This document shows positions 35,365 through 45,198 of a stretch of DNA of 64,000 nt, in pieces. The first letter of the stretch is position 1. Each line of letters begins with the position of its first letter. Source of the DNA: Sphingomonadales bacterium Ga0077557 (GTDB taxonomy: Bacteria; Pseudomonadota; Alphaproteobacteria; Sphingomonadales; Sphingomonadaceae); assembly GCA_001464615.1 (NCBI GenBank), contig LNFI01000016.1, positions 186,001 through 250,000 on the forward strand, given 5' to 3'. The notes under the pieces are model-generated. The model was not told the DNA's origin and ran no database searches. It worked only from the letters and a program-made list of their open reading frames with translations. Position numbers and translations under genes: made by a program.

Positions 35365-35778
35365 CTACCGCGCTGACGCCACGAAGCGGCGGCTGACCCA
35401 ATAGCCGAAGCTGGCCGCCGACGCCGTCAGGAACGTCCCCCAGCACAGATCAGCGACCGTCACCACCGTTGACCAATCGCGCAAGGTCGCCTGGTTGGTG
35501 AGATCATAGGTGGCATAGGCCACAAAGCCGAGCACCGCGCCGCGAAACATGGCGGTCGTCGCCCGCCCGCTGGCGAGCGCGGGCTGGATCGCCAGCACGG
35601 TGATGCCCATCAGGTAAATCAGGTAGAACAGCCCGGCCGGGACAAGATTAAACCCCGGCATCATCAAATCACCCAGATTGGCGCGATACAGCCGGTCTGC
35701 GGTCAAAACGAGCCACACGGAATCCAGCGCCAACATCGCGATTGCTGCGGAGAAATAGGCGATGATGGTGGATTTCAT
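35365..35778 (-). CDS. DUF2177-family membrane protein
   Basis: A 137-aa membrane protein with four helices. MLALDSVWLVLTADRLYR near the start and GFVAYATYDLTNQATLRDWS in the middle are DUF2177 signatures. Members are often encoded beside Cfa/DUF1365/DUF1295 genes, as here. It is convergent with the methyltransferase gene. The start at 35778 begins the family-like text; the frame is open further upstream but looks non-coding. Function unknown. Confidence 0.85.
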   Translation of the reverse strand: MKSTIIAYFSAAIAMLALDSVWLVLTADRLYRANLGDLMMPGFNLVPAGLFYLIYLMGITVLAIQPALASGRATTAMFRGAVLGFVAYATYDLTNQATLRDWSTVVTVADLCWGTFLTASAASFGYWVSRRFVASAR

Positions 35779-36137
35779 GGCGGGTTTTTCGCTTTCGATG
35801 GGTGGCGGTGGGGGGTGTACCGCGACTTTGCCGCGGCTGGCTAGCCGGACGTTGGGCCAGGATTGGACTTGTAACGGTTTTGCGCCGTTCGAACGGCGCG
35901 GCAACGGTTCGACGCAATCTTCGCCGGACCAGCCGGACAGCTTGCTGAAACGGGCGACGGCACGCTGTAGGTAATAGATTGCGAACATGAGCTGGCCGAC
36001 CGCAACCTGGAGCACATGATCGATCTTGGCGATTTCGCTCTTTCCCTCGACCCCGAGGCGGGCACCAGCTTTGGCGATACAGCCCGCAATACCCGGCACA
36101 CCGCATTGAGCGCGCTCGCCTCTCCGGATTCGAGGGT
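35779..36137. other. Unassigned stretch before the HEPN-like gene
   Basis: About 360 bases open on both strands. The plus strand contains MIDLGDFALSLDPEAGTSFG from an ATG at 36016, in a different frame from the following gene. The minus strand stays open into the DUF2177 gene. Neither has a ribosome site, so I see remnants at most. A frameshift between the MIDLGDF frame and the 36138 gene is possible but not demonstrated. Confidence 0.3.
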
Positions 36138-36734
36138 GTGGTCCATGACGGTAAGACGCTCGGGATTGCGAATATGATGATCGCTAAGGGCAGCGATCGT
36201 CCGGTTTACATCGTGACACCTGAGGCGAGCATGACCATAACCTCGAAATCCTCCTTGTTGCCCGATCAGGCGGCCGAGGCCGTGATGCTGGCACACGCAT
36301 TGGACAAGGCACCAAAGAATTTACGCCACGTCCCTCGGCTTCTAGCGCAATCGCATGAAAGCCGACTGCAGTCGCTCAGCGCATTCATTTCCGCGTGGGC
36401 CGGGCTCGAAATCTTGGTGGGTGCGACGTTCGAGCGCTATGAAGCGTCCTGGACCGCAGCGATTGGCAGCGCGTTGCCGCAGAGCGCCCAGAACGTGGCC
36501 GACCGCATGCGGATCGTCATGAAGGACAAATATCGCCTTGCAGACAAGTTTGCGATCATGGCGAGCGCGCTCGATCCGGCTGGGGCCAATCAGGATATTA
36601 CGATCTTTGCGAACTTGAAGGAGACGCGGGACGCGTTCTTTCACAAGCTCTCAAGCGATCCCGCTCAACTTCCGGGAGAAACGACGCGACGCTTGCTGCG
36701 AAAATACTTATCCCTGCACCTCCAGCAGATTTAG
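36138..36734 (+). CDS. Hypothetical protein, possible HEPN-like domain
   Basis: A 198-aa protein from GTG 36138; the frame is open further upstream so the true start may lie earlier. Residues about 50-190 are helical: LQSLSAFISAWAGLEILVGA, a middle DRMRIVMKDKYRLADKFAIM, and LKETRDAFFHKLSSDPAQLP. The RDAFFH segment fits the Rx4-6H motif of HEPN ribonucleases and is followed by a final helix, as in HEPN folds. No neighbouring nucleotidyltransferase or toxin partner exists. The HEPN call is a hypothesis; otherwise it is an unknown cytoplasmic protein. Confidence 0.5.
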   Translation: MVHDGKTLGIANMMIAKGSDRPVYIVTPEASMTITSKSSLLPDQAAEAVMLAHALDKAPKNLRHVPRLLAQSHESRLQSLSAFISAWAGLEILVGATFERYEASWTAAIGSALPQSAQNVADRMRIVMKDKYRLADKFAIMASALDPAGANQDITIFANLKETRDAFFHKLSSDPAQLPGETTRRLLRKYLSLHLQQI

Positions 36735-36913
36735 CCCCGCTAGTTGGCGCGGTCGGGCATTTCTCACTCGCGACGTCGGCATTTCAGCGCGGTCCACGCC
36801 CACCCAAATTTACCCATCGCCGCCACCGCGCCTACGCGCTATAGCGCCGCGATTAGCGCGACAGAATCGAATAGTCTGCGCAACGAAATTGAAACTAGAT
36901 TACACAAAAAGGG

Positions 36914-36942
36914 TTGACCTGCATTTTTTACACCCCTAACAG
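36914..36942 (+). promoter_or_regulatory. Sigma-70-type promoter of ilvB
   Basis: TTGACC (36914-36919), a 17-base AT-rich spacer and TAACAG (36937-36942) fit a housekeeping promoter about 50 bases before the ilvB ATG (36991). No leader peptide is visible in the short 5' region. An AT-rich block precedes it. Confidence 0.55.
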
Positions 36943-36990
36943 CGCGCTTCGCATAATTTTGTTGCGTTGCAATAACCCGAAGGACGACTG

Positions 36991-38748
36991 ATGACCGAGA
37001 AATCCGGAGCCGATATCCTTGTCGAGGCGCTGTGCGATCTCGGCGTGGAGATCGTATTCGGCTATCCGGGCGGCGCCGTCCTGCCGATTTATGACGCGCT
37101 GTTCCGCCACAATGCGGCCGGTGGGCGGATCAAGCATATTCTGGTCCGTCATGAACAAGCCGCGACGCATGCGGCGGAGGGCTATGCGCGATCAACCGGC
37201 AAGCCCGGCGTGGTGCTGGTCACCTCTGGCCCCGGCGCGACCAATGCCGTGACGGGGATCACCGATGCGCTGATGGATTCGATCCCGATGGTGGTGATCA
37301 CCGGCCAGGTGCCGACATCCCTGATCGGCACCGATGCCTTTCAGGAGGCCGACACGGTGGGCATCACCCGCCACTGCACCAAGCATAATTATCTGGTGAA
37401 GGACCCGGCCAAGCTGGGCAGCGTGATCCATGAGGCTTTTCATATCGCGACATCGGGCCGGCCGGGCCCAGTCGTTGTCGATATCCCCAAGGACGTGCAG
37501 GTCGCGGTGGCGCGCTATACCAAGCCCGGCCCGATCAAGCACAAAACCTATCGCCCGCAGATCAAGCCCGATCCGGCCGTGATCGAACAATTGGTCGATA
37601 TGCTCGCGGCGGCTGAACGCCCGGTTTTCTATACCGGTGGCGGTATCATCAATGCAGGACCGGCGGCGAGCACCTTGCTGCGTGAACTGGCGCAGATCAC
37701 GGGCGCGCCGGTGACATCGACATTGATGGGGCTTGGTGCCTTTCCGGCATCGTCGAAGCAATGGCTCGGCATGCTGGGCATGCACGGCACTTATGAAGCC
37801 AATTGGGCGATGAACCAGGCCGATTTGATCATCGCGATGGGCGCACGCTTCGATGATCGCGTGACGGGGCGGCTCGACGCGTTCAGCCCGCATTCGCGCA
37901 AGGCGCATATCGATATCGATCGCAGCAGTATCAACAAGACGGTGCGGGTCGATCTGCCGGTGATCGCCGATGTCGGCTATGCGCTGGAGGCGATGATCCG
38001 TGTGTACAAGGCGCGGCAGCACCCCAAGCCCGACCTGACCGACTGGTGGCAGCGGATCGAGGGCTGGCGCGCGAAGAAGAGCCTGGCCTTTGCTGAGTCC
38101 AAGACAGAGATCATGCCGCAGCGCGCGATCCGGGCGCTGTGGGAGGCGACGCACAAACGCGCGCCGATCATCACCACCGAAGTCGGCCAGCACCAGATGT
38201 GGGCCGCGCAGCATTTCGATTTCGAGCTGCCCAATAAATGGCTGACGAGTGGTGGGCTCGGCACGATGGGCTATGGCCTGCCCGCCGCGATCGGCGCGCA
38301 GCTTGGCCACCCCAAGGCGCTGGTGATCGACATTGCCGGTGAGGCGTCGATCCAGATGAACATCCAGGAGCTGGCGACCGCGACGCAATACCGCTTGCCG
38401 GTCAAGATCTTCATCCTCAACAACCAATATATGGGGATGGTCCGCCAGTGGCAGGAGCTGACCTATGAGAGCCGCTACGCCGAAAGCTATAGCGATTCAC
38501 TGCCCGATTTCGTCAAGCTGGCCGAGGCTTATGGCTGGAAGGGCATTTTGATCGAAAAGCCGGGCGAGCTTGAGAGCGGCATATCCGAAATGCTGGCTTA
38601 TGACGGGCCGGTAATGGTCGATTGCCGGGTGTCGCAGAGCGCGAACTGCTTTCCGATGATCCCATCAGGCGCGGCGCATACCGACATGATCCTGGCCGCT
38701 GATCAGGTGACCGGCGTGATGGACGACGAAGCCAAGGCGCTGGTCTGA
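36991..38748 (+). CDS. ilvB: Acetolactate synthase, large catalytic subunit
   Basis: A 585-aa thiamine-diphosphate enzyme that makes acetolactate or acetohydroxybutyrate, the first common step to valine, leucine and isoleucine. VEIVFGYPGGAVLPIYDALF and the Glu of RHEQAATHAAEGYAR (cofactor activation) lie at the N-terminus; the central FAD domain and the C-terminal ThDP site (DIAGEASIQMNIQELATA, then NNQYMGMVRQWQ) follow. The active-site GDG pattern reads GEA here, a variation to note. Coupled to ilvN by TGATG overlap. Confidence 0.96.
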   Translation: MTEKSGADILVEALCDLGVEIVFGYPGGAVLPIYDALFRHNAAGGRIKHILVRHEQAATHAAEGYARSTGKPGVVLVTSGPGATNAVTGITDALMDSIPMVVITGQVPTSLIGTDAFQEADTVGITRHCTKHNYLVKDPAKLGSVIHEAFHIATSGRPGPVVVDIPKDVQVAVARYTKPGPIKHKTYRPQIKPDPAVIEQLVDMLAAAERPVFYTGGGIINAGPAASTLLRELAQITGAPVTSTLMGLGAFPASSKQWLGMLGMHGTYEANWAMNQADLIIAMGARFDDRVTGRLDAFSPHSRKAHIDIDRSSINKTVRVDLPVIADVGYALEAMIRVYKARQHPKPDLTDWWQRIEGWRAKKSLAFAESKTEIMPQRAIRALWEATHKRAPIITTEVGQHQMWAAQHFDFELPNKWLTSGGLGTMGYGLPAAIGAQLGHPKALVIDIAGEASIQMNIQELATATQYRLPVKIFILNNQYMGMVRQWQELTYESRYAESYSDSLPDFVKLAEAYGWKGILIEKPGELESGISEMLAYDGPVMVDCRVSQSANCFPMIPSGAAHTDMILAADQVTGVMDDEAKALV

Positions 38749-39263
38749 TGCACATCAAGCAAGAAAACGCCGAACGCCATACCCTGGCGGTGATTGTCGA
38801 TAACGAGCCTGGGATTCTGGCGCGGATCGCCGGGCTGTTCACCGCGCGTGGCTATAATATCGCGAGCCTGACGGTGAGCGAGATTACCGAGGACAAATCG
38901 GTCAGCCGGATCACGATCGTCACCTCGGCCAGCCCGCCGGTGCTCGAACAGATCGTGGCGCAGCTCGACCGGCTGGTGCCGGTGCACAAGGTCACCGATC
39001 TCACCGCCGCCGGCGCGCATGTCGAACGCGAACTGGCGCTGATCAAGGTTGCGGGTACTGGCGATCACCGGATCGAAGCACTGCGGCTGGCGGACGTTTA
39101 CCGGGCGCGCGTGGTCGATGCGACGACGTCGAGCTTCGTGTTTGAGGTGACCGGCAGCACCGAAAAGATCGATAAATTCGTTGAGCTGATGCGCGAGGTC
39201 GGGCTGATCGAAGTTGCGCGCACCGGCATCGTCGCCATTTCGCGGGGCAAAGAGGCGGCATAG
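38748..39263 (+). CDS. ilvN: Acetolactate synthase, small regulatory subunit
   Basis: A 171-aa subunit with an N-terminal ACT domain (RHTLAVIVDNEPGILARIAG, then FTARGYNIASLTVSEI) that binds valine and gives feedback control, and the C-terminal domain (FEVTGSTEKIDKFVELMREV). It overlaps the ilvB stop by one base and would be made in proportion to it. This is the ilvN/ilvH type of biosynthetic enzyme. Confidence 0.96.
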   Translation: MHIKQENAERHTLAVIVDNEPGILARIAGLFTARGYNIASLTVSEITEDKSVSRITIVTSASPPVLEQIVAQLDRLVPVHKVTDLTAAGAHVERELALIKVAGTGDHRIEALRLADVYRARVVDATTSSFVFEVTGSTEKIDKFVELMREVGLIEVARTGIVAISRGKEAA

Positions 39264-40436
<1,173 letters not shown>

Positions 40437-40485
40437 CCACACCGAAATCAGGATACGCGGCAGTCCGACCTGCGTGGCTTGACTT

Positions 40486-40558
40486 GGCATGGAAGGTCCG
40501 ACAATCGAACCCTTTGGGGGCTTCGGTTTCTATCGGACCATGCCATGCAGTTTTTTTT
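40486..40558 (+). terminator. Hairpin plus T-tract overlapping the glycosyltransferase start
   Basis: GGCAT (40486-40490) and GGTCCGA (40495-40501) pair with TCGGACC (40533-40539) and ATGCC (40540-40544), leaving a four-base bulge, and a T8 run follows at 40551-40558 after six bases. It fits an intrinsic terminator for the ilvC transcript, but the T-run lies inside the first codons of the next gene (ATG at 40545). An additional pair, ATCAGGATACGCGGC at 40447-40461 with its near-complement at 40564-40578, could enclose the whole structure. Confidence 0.45.
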
Positions 40559-41759
40559 GCCACGGCCGCATATCCTGATTGCGATGCATGATTTCCATCC
40601 CGGCGGGACGGAAAAAATTGCGATGACGCTGGCTGGTGCCTGGATTGACATGGGGTTCCGGGTATCCATTGCCGTGGGCAGCACCAGCGGCGAAAGCGAT
40701 GCTCATGTCCCGGCTGGGGCGACGATTGTGGCACTCGATCCACCGATCGAGCGCAGCCTGTTGTCGCGCTGGCGGCTCGCGCGCCGATTGGCGGATCGGG
40801 TTGCCCCGCTTCGCCCCGACATTGTTTTCCTGCCGGGCAATTATCATTTCGGCCTGGCGCGCGCCTTTCGCCGCCAGCTGCCCAACGCGGCCATCGTCGC
40901 CAAGATCAGCAACCCGCTGATCGCCAGAAATGGCGTGCTGCTGGAGGCTGTACAGCGCTTTTTCCTGCGTCGGCTGGTGAGCGGCATTGATGCGCTGGCG
41001 GCAATGACGCCAGGCCTGAAGAATGACGCAAAGGCCTTGTTGCCTGACATGCTGGTGCAATCGGTGCCAGACCCGTTTCTTGCCGATTCAGTGGTTCCGT
41101 TACCCCCTGCGCAACGGCGTTCGACCAAGGACATGCTCCACCTTGTCTGTATCGGGCGGCTGGAGCCCCAAAAGCGCTTCGCCCTAGCGATTGAGGTAGT
41201 GGCGGCGATGCAGCCGGACACCAAGGTCCATCTGACGATCGTCGGTGAAGGGCGCGAACGCCCCCAATTGGAGCGAGCGATTGCGCGGCATGGCTTGCAA
41301 GAGCACATCACGCTGACCGGATATCGGCCGGATGTATCGACCATCTTGCGTGATGCCGATCTGCTGCTGATCTGTTCGCGCTATGAAGGCGGGCCAGCTG
41401 TCGCGGCAGAAGCGCTGATTGCGGGCGTGCCCTTTGTCGCCACCGATTGCTCACATTATTTGCGTGATCTGGCGCAGATTGGCAGCTTCGGCACGCTGGC
41501 GGCAGACAGCTCTGCCGCGGCGTTGGTCACCGCGATCCATCACCAGCAACACCAGCCCCGACCGAGCATTGTCGAAGCAGCCGCAGCACTCTCCGCGAAC
41601 CGGCTGTCGCACGCGGCGCAAGGCTATGCGCAGCTCTTCGAATCGTTGCAGGTTGGGCAACGGCGCGCGGCGTTGCTGCATTCCGGTGGCATCCCGCGAG
41701 CAACGACCGATCAAGCCAGTCTTTCAGCGAATCGCCACAGCGAGGATGTCGCTGCATAA
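40545..41759 (+). CDS. Glycosyltransferase, GT4 family
   Basis: About 404 aa with the GT-B fold. N-terminal ILIAMHDFHPGGTEKIAMTL is the acceptor-side Rossmann start; the C-terminal donor domain has VCIGRLEPQKRFALAIEVVA, LTIVGEGRERPQLERAIARH and RYEGGPAVAAEALIAGVPFV, where the Glu of the E-x7-E motif lies. It transfers a sugar from a nucleotide donor, probably in cell-surface polysaccharide synthesis. Its place between ilvC and leuA is unexpected and its expression may be limited by the hairpin at its start. Confidence 0.88.
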   Translation: MQFFLPRPHILIAMHDFHPGGTEKIAMTLAGAWIDMGFRVSIAVGSTSGESDAHVPAGATIVALDPPIERSLLSRWRLARRLADRVAPLRPDIVFLPGNYHFGLARAFRRQLPNAAIVAKISNPLIARNGVLLEAVQRFFLRRLVSGIDALAAMTPGLKNDAKALLPDMLVQSVPDPFLADSVVPLPPAQRRSTKDMLHLVCIGRLEPQKRFALAIEVVAAMQPDTKVHLTIVGEGRERPQLERAIARHGLQEHITLTGYRPDVSTILRDADLLLICSRYEGGPAVAAEALIAGVPFVATDCSHYLRDLAQIGSFGTLAADSSAAALVTAIHHQQHQPRPSIVEAAAALSANRLSHAAQGYAQLFESLQVGQRRAALLHSGGIPRATTDQASLSANRHSEDVAA

Positions 41760-41869
41760 CATTGCCATCCCCAAATAGGGCATGATTTGCCGGCGCTGGG
41801 CCGCCGATGACTGGCCTTTCCGCAGGCCAAGGCTGGACAGCCATCCCGCCGACGCGTTAGGGGGAAATC

Positions 41870-41917
41870 ATGGCCGAGCGCACCCTGCTCCTGTCGCTGC
41901 GACTTACGCGCCCTTAG
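41870..41917 (+). CDS. leuA leader peptide (15 aa, five Leu)
   Basis: After a strong AGGGGGA ribosome site, an ATG at 41870 opens a frame MAERTLLLSLRLTRP with a TAG at 41915-41917. Five of the fifteen codons are leucine (CTG, CTC, CTG, CTG, CTT). It ends about 90 bases before leuA, inside one arm of an 11-bp inverted repeat. This is the layout of ribosome-mediated attenuation by leucine. Confidence 0.8.
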   Translation: MAERTLLLSLRLTRP

Positions 41918-41966
41918 GCGCCACTATCGCGTGCGCTCTTGCCCGCGCGATCAACCGCCTAAGGGC
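41910..41966 (+). promoter_or_regulatory. Leader hairpin of leuA (attenuator candidate)
   Basis: GCCCTTAGGCG (41910-41920) is exactly complementary to CGCCTAAGGGC (41956-41966). Nested inside are ATCGCG (41926-41931) and CGCGAT (41946-41951). The first arm also folds on itself (GCGCC/GGCGC) and contains the leader stop codon, so a ribosome stalled on leucine codons would change which structure forms. No clear T-run follows, so the output may be Rho-dependent or translational. Confidence 0.6.
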
Positions 41967-42007
41967 CTGGACCGACCCGAACCGCAGACCCCGCAGCCAG
42001 CGAGACC

Positions 42008-43669
42008 ATGATGCACAGCAATCCGTCAGCCAAATATCGCCCCTTCCCGCCAATCACCCTGCCCGACCGGCAATGGCCATCACGCACCATCACCGCCGCG
42101 CCGCGCTGGCTGTCGACCGATCTGCGCGATGGCAACCAGGCGCTGATCGATCCGATGGATGCCGAGAAAAAGACGCGGATGTTCGATCTGCTCTGCAAAA
42201 TCGGCATGAAGGAGATTGAGGTAGGTTTCCCTAGCGCGGGCGCGACCGAATATGGGTTCATTTCCGGGCTGGTTGCCGAGGGGCGGATCCCCGACGATGT
42301 CACGATTCAGGTGCTGACTCAGGCACGCCGTGACTTGATCGAGACAAGTTTTGAATCGCTGCGCGGGGCCCCGCGCGCGATCGTCCATCTCTACAATGCC
42401 GTCAGCCCGGCCTGGCGCAAGATCGTGTTCGGCATGACCCGCGACGACGTGCGCGGCATCGCGGTGGAGGGCGCAAAGATCCTGCGCGATTGCGCCGCCG
42501 CCCAGCCCGATACCGATTGGCATTTCCAATATAGCCCAGAGACCTTTTCCACTGCCGAGCTCGATTTCTCGGTCGAGGTGTGCGCGGCGGTGATGGACAT
42601 TCTGCGCCCCACCCCCGACCACCCGATCATCTTGAACCTGCCCGCCACCGTCGAATGCGCGACGCCCAATATCTATGCCGACCAGATCGAATGGTTTGGG
42701 CGCAACATCCCCAATCGCGACAGCGTGGTGATCTCGCTCCACACCCATAATGATCGCGGCACCGGGGTCGCCGCGGCGGAGCTTGGCCTGATGGCCGGGG
42801 CCGACCGGGTCGAGGGCTGTTTGCTCGGCAATGGCGAACGCACCGGCAATTGTGATTTGGTGACGGTTGCGCTCAACATGTACACGCAAGGCGTTGATCC
42901 GAAACTGGATTTTTCCGACATTGATGCGATCGTCAAGACGGTCGAATATTGCACGCATATCCCGATCCACCCGCGCACCCCCTATGCCGGCGATCTGGTG
43001 TTCACGGCATTTTCGGGATCGCATCAGGACGCCATCAAAAAGGGCTTCGCCGCGCAGGAAGCGCGCAACGATGCGCAATGGGAAGTCCCCTATCTGCCGA
43101 TCGATCCGGCCGATCTCGGGCGCAGCTATGAAGCGGTGATCCGCGTCAATTCGCAAAGCGGCAAGGGCGGCGTCGCCTGGGTGATCGAACAGGATAAGGG
43201 GCTGAAACTGCCCAAGCGGCTGCAGGCCGATTTCAGCCGCCACGTGCAGGCGCTCGCCGACGAAGCCAGCCGCGAACTCAACGCCGCCGATATCTGGCAG
43301 TTGTTTGAAGCGACCTATCTGCCCAGCGCCAAGGATCGCTTCGTGCTGCGCGATTATGAAGAGACTGGGGCAGCCGGACAGCGCGTCTTCATTGGCCATG
43401 TCGCGATAGACGGCGAGGACCGATCAATCTCCGGGCGCGGCAACGGCCTGATCTCTGGCGTTATCGCCGCGCTGAGCGACAGCACCGGGCCCGCGCTGGA
43501 TGTCGTCGATTATAACGAGCATGCGATCGGCCATGGCGCCGATGCCCAGGCGGTCGCTTATGTCGAATGCCGCACCGCCAGCGGTCGGACGGTGTTCGGC
43601 GTCGGGCTGGACAGCGACATTGCCACGGCAAGCGTCCGCGCCGTGCTCAGCGCCGCCAATCGCACCTGA
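42008..43669 (+). CDS. leuA: 2-isopropylmalate synthase
   Basis: A 553-aa enzyme condensing acetyl-CoA with 2-ketoisovalerate, the committed step of leucine synthesis. The TIM-barrel domain begins [20 protein letters not shown] with the metal-binding Asp; [20 protein letters not shown] provides the two metal His residues; the C-terminal LeuA regulatory domain gives leucine feedback. The length matches the longer (type 2) LeuA of actinobacteria and alphaproteobacteria. Two adjacent ATGs (42008, 42011) are possible starts. Preceded by a leucine-rich leader peptide. Confidence 0.95.
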   Translation: MMHSNPSAKYRPFPPITLPDRQWPSRTITAAPRWLSTDLRDGNQALIDPMDAEKKTRMFDLLCKIGMKEIEVGFPSAGATEYGFISGLVAEGRIPDDVTIQVLTQARRDLIETSFESLRGAPRAIVHLYNAVSPAWRKIVFGMTRDDVRGIAVEGAKILRDCAAAQPDTDWHFQYSPETFSTAELDFSVEVCAAVMDILRPTPDHPIILNLPATVECATPNIYADQIEWFGRNIPNRDSVVISLHTHNDRGTGVAAAELGLMAGADRVEGCLLGNGERTGNCDLVTVALNMYTQGVDPKLDFSDIDAIVKTVEYCTHIPIHPRTPYAGDLVFTAFSGSHQDAIKKGFAAQEARNDAQWEVPYLPIDPADLGRSYEAVIRVNSQSGKGGVAWVIEQDKGLKLPKRLQADFSRHVQALADEASRELNAADIWQLFEATYLPSAKDRFVLRDYEETGAAGQRVFIGHVAIDGEDRSISGRGNGLISGVIAALSDSTGPALDVVDYNEHAIGHGADAQAVAYVECRTASGRTVFGVGLDSDIATASVRAVLSAANRT

Positions 43670-43728
43670 TCGGGCAGAACCGGCACTGTTGATTGGACGC
43701 GCCGCAATTGGCGCGCCAATAAGCGCTG

Positions 43729-45081
43729 ATGGCCCCGCCCCCGCCCTTTGACGGTGATCCCTATGCGATGATCGGCAACGACGCAGCCGAGACGCGCCGT
43801 GCCTCGCTGAGCGAGAGCTATCGCACAATCGCGATACCCAAAGGCGCGCCCTTTTGGCGACGGCTGCTCGCGTTCAGCGGGCCGGGTTATCTGGTCGCGG
43901 TTGGCTATATGGACCCGGGCAACTGGGCGACCGACATCGCGGGTGGCTCCGCGTTCGGCTATCAACTGCTCTCGGTCATCCTCATCTCCAACATGATGGC
44001 GATGCTGCTCCAGGCGCTCGCCGCGCGGCTGGGGATCGCAGCGGGGCTCGACCTCGCCCAAGCCTGCCGCGCGCGCTATTCGCGCCCCGTCAATTTGAGC
44101 CTTTGGGTGCTGTGCGAGATTGCGATCATCGCCTGCGATCTCGCCGAAGTGCTGGGCACCGCAATCGCGCTGCAATTGCTGTTCGGGCTGCCTTTGCTGT
44201 GGGGCGTGGGCATCACCGCGTTCGACGTGCTGCTGATCCTGATGCTCCAGAATTACGGCTTTCGCCTGTTGGAGGCGTTTATCGTCACGCTGCTGGTCGT
44301 GATCGCGGGGTGTTTCGCCTATGAACTCTGGATCGCGCAGCCCGACCTGGCCGCAATTGCCGGCGGACTGATACCGACCGCGCGGATCGTGACTGACCCG
44401 GCGATGCTGTATATCGCGATCGGCATATTGGGCGCGACGGTGATGCCGCATAACCTGTATCTCCACTCATCAATCGTCCAGACCCGCGCCTTCGACACCG
44501 ACGACGCGGCCAAGCGCGACGCGATCCGCATGGCGACGATCGACAGCAGCATCGCGCTGGGGCTGGCGCTGTTCATCAACGCGGCGATCCTGATCCTGGC
44601 GGCGGCGACCTTCCATGTCGCGGGGCGCAACGATGTGGCCGAGATCGGCCAGGCCTATGCCCTGCTGAGCCCGATGCTTGGCGCGGGCGCGGCGAGCGTG
44701 GTGTTCGCGGTCGCGCTGCTGGCGGCGGGGCAGAATTCGACCGTGACGGGCACGCTCGCCGGGCAAATCGTTGCGGAGGGCTTCCTCGACCTGAAAATCC
44801 CGGTCTGGGCACGGCGACTGGCGACGCGCCTGCTGGCGATCATCCCCGCCGTCGCCGTCATCGCCGCGCTGGGCGACCGCGGCGCGACCGACCTGCTGGT
44901 GTTGAGCCAGGTGGTGCTGAGCCTGCAACTCCCCTTCGCCGTGGTGCCGCTGGTAGCCTTCACGAGCGACCGTGCGCTGATGGGGGGATTGGCGAGCCCT
45001 GGGTGGCTGAAATGGGCGGCGTGGGGCGTGGCGGGGGTGATTATTGGGCTGAATGTGACGTTGCTGGTGGGGTTTTTGTGA
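43729..45081 (+). CDS. mntH: Nramp-family divalent metal transporter
   Basis: A 450-aa proton-coupled importer for Mn2+ or Fe2+. Eleven or so membrane segments are visible. The first has the metal-binding DPGN motif in [15 protein letters not shown], and the sixth carries [15 protein letters not shown]; both are Nramp hallmarks. Acts in the inner membrane. No nearby Fur or MntR-type site is obvious. Codon use is as in neighbours. Confidence 0.94.
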   Translation: MAPPPPFDGDPYAMIGNDAAETRRASLSESYRTIAIPKGAPFWRRLLAFSGPGYLVAVGYMDPGNWATDIAGGSAFGYQLLSVILISNMMAMLLQALAARLGIAAGLDLAQACRARYSRPVNLSLWVLCEIAIIACDLAEVLGTAIALQLLFGLPLLWGVGITAFDVLLILMLQNYGFRLLEAFIVTLLVVIAGCFAYELWIAQPDLAAIAGGLIPTARIVTDPAMLYIAIGILGATVMPHNLYLHSSIVQTRAFDTDDAAKRDAIRMATIDSSIALGLALFINAAILILAAATFHVAGRNDVAEIGQAYALLSPMLGAGAASVVFAVALLAAGQNSTVTGTLAGQIVAEGFLDLKIPVWARRLATRLLAIIPAVAVIAALGDRGATDLLVLSQVVLSLQLPFAVVPLVAFTSDRALMGGLASPGWLKWAAWGVAGVIIGLNVTLLVGFL

Positions 45082-45198
45082 GGGGGGCGAATGTCGTATC
45101 TTGGGTATTTGAAGCCACAGCGCGCTATGCAATGAGTTCCATTTACTGCGACAAGTGCTACCTAACCGCTATATTGAAACGATACTGAGGGCTCTGCC

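Noticed and set aside
37192..38427. 411-codon minus-strand frame opposite ilvB
   Set aside because: It lies wholly inside ilvB on the other strand; residues are Arg/His/Asp-rich without any domain.
42080..43399. 439-codon minus-strand frame opposite leuA
   Set aside because: Shadow of leuA, with no start site or domain.
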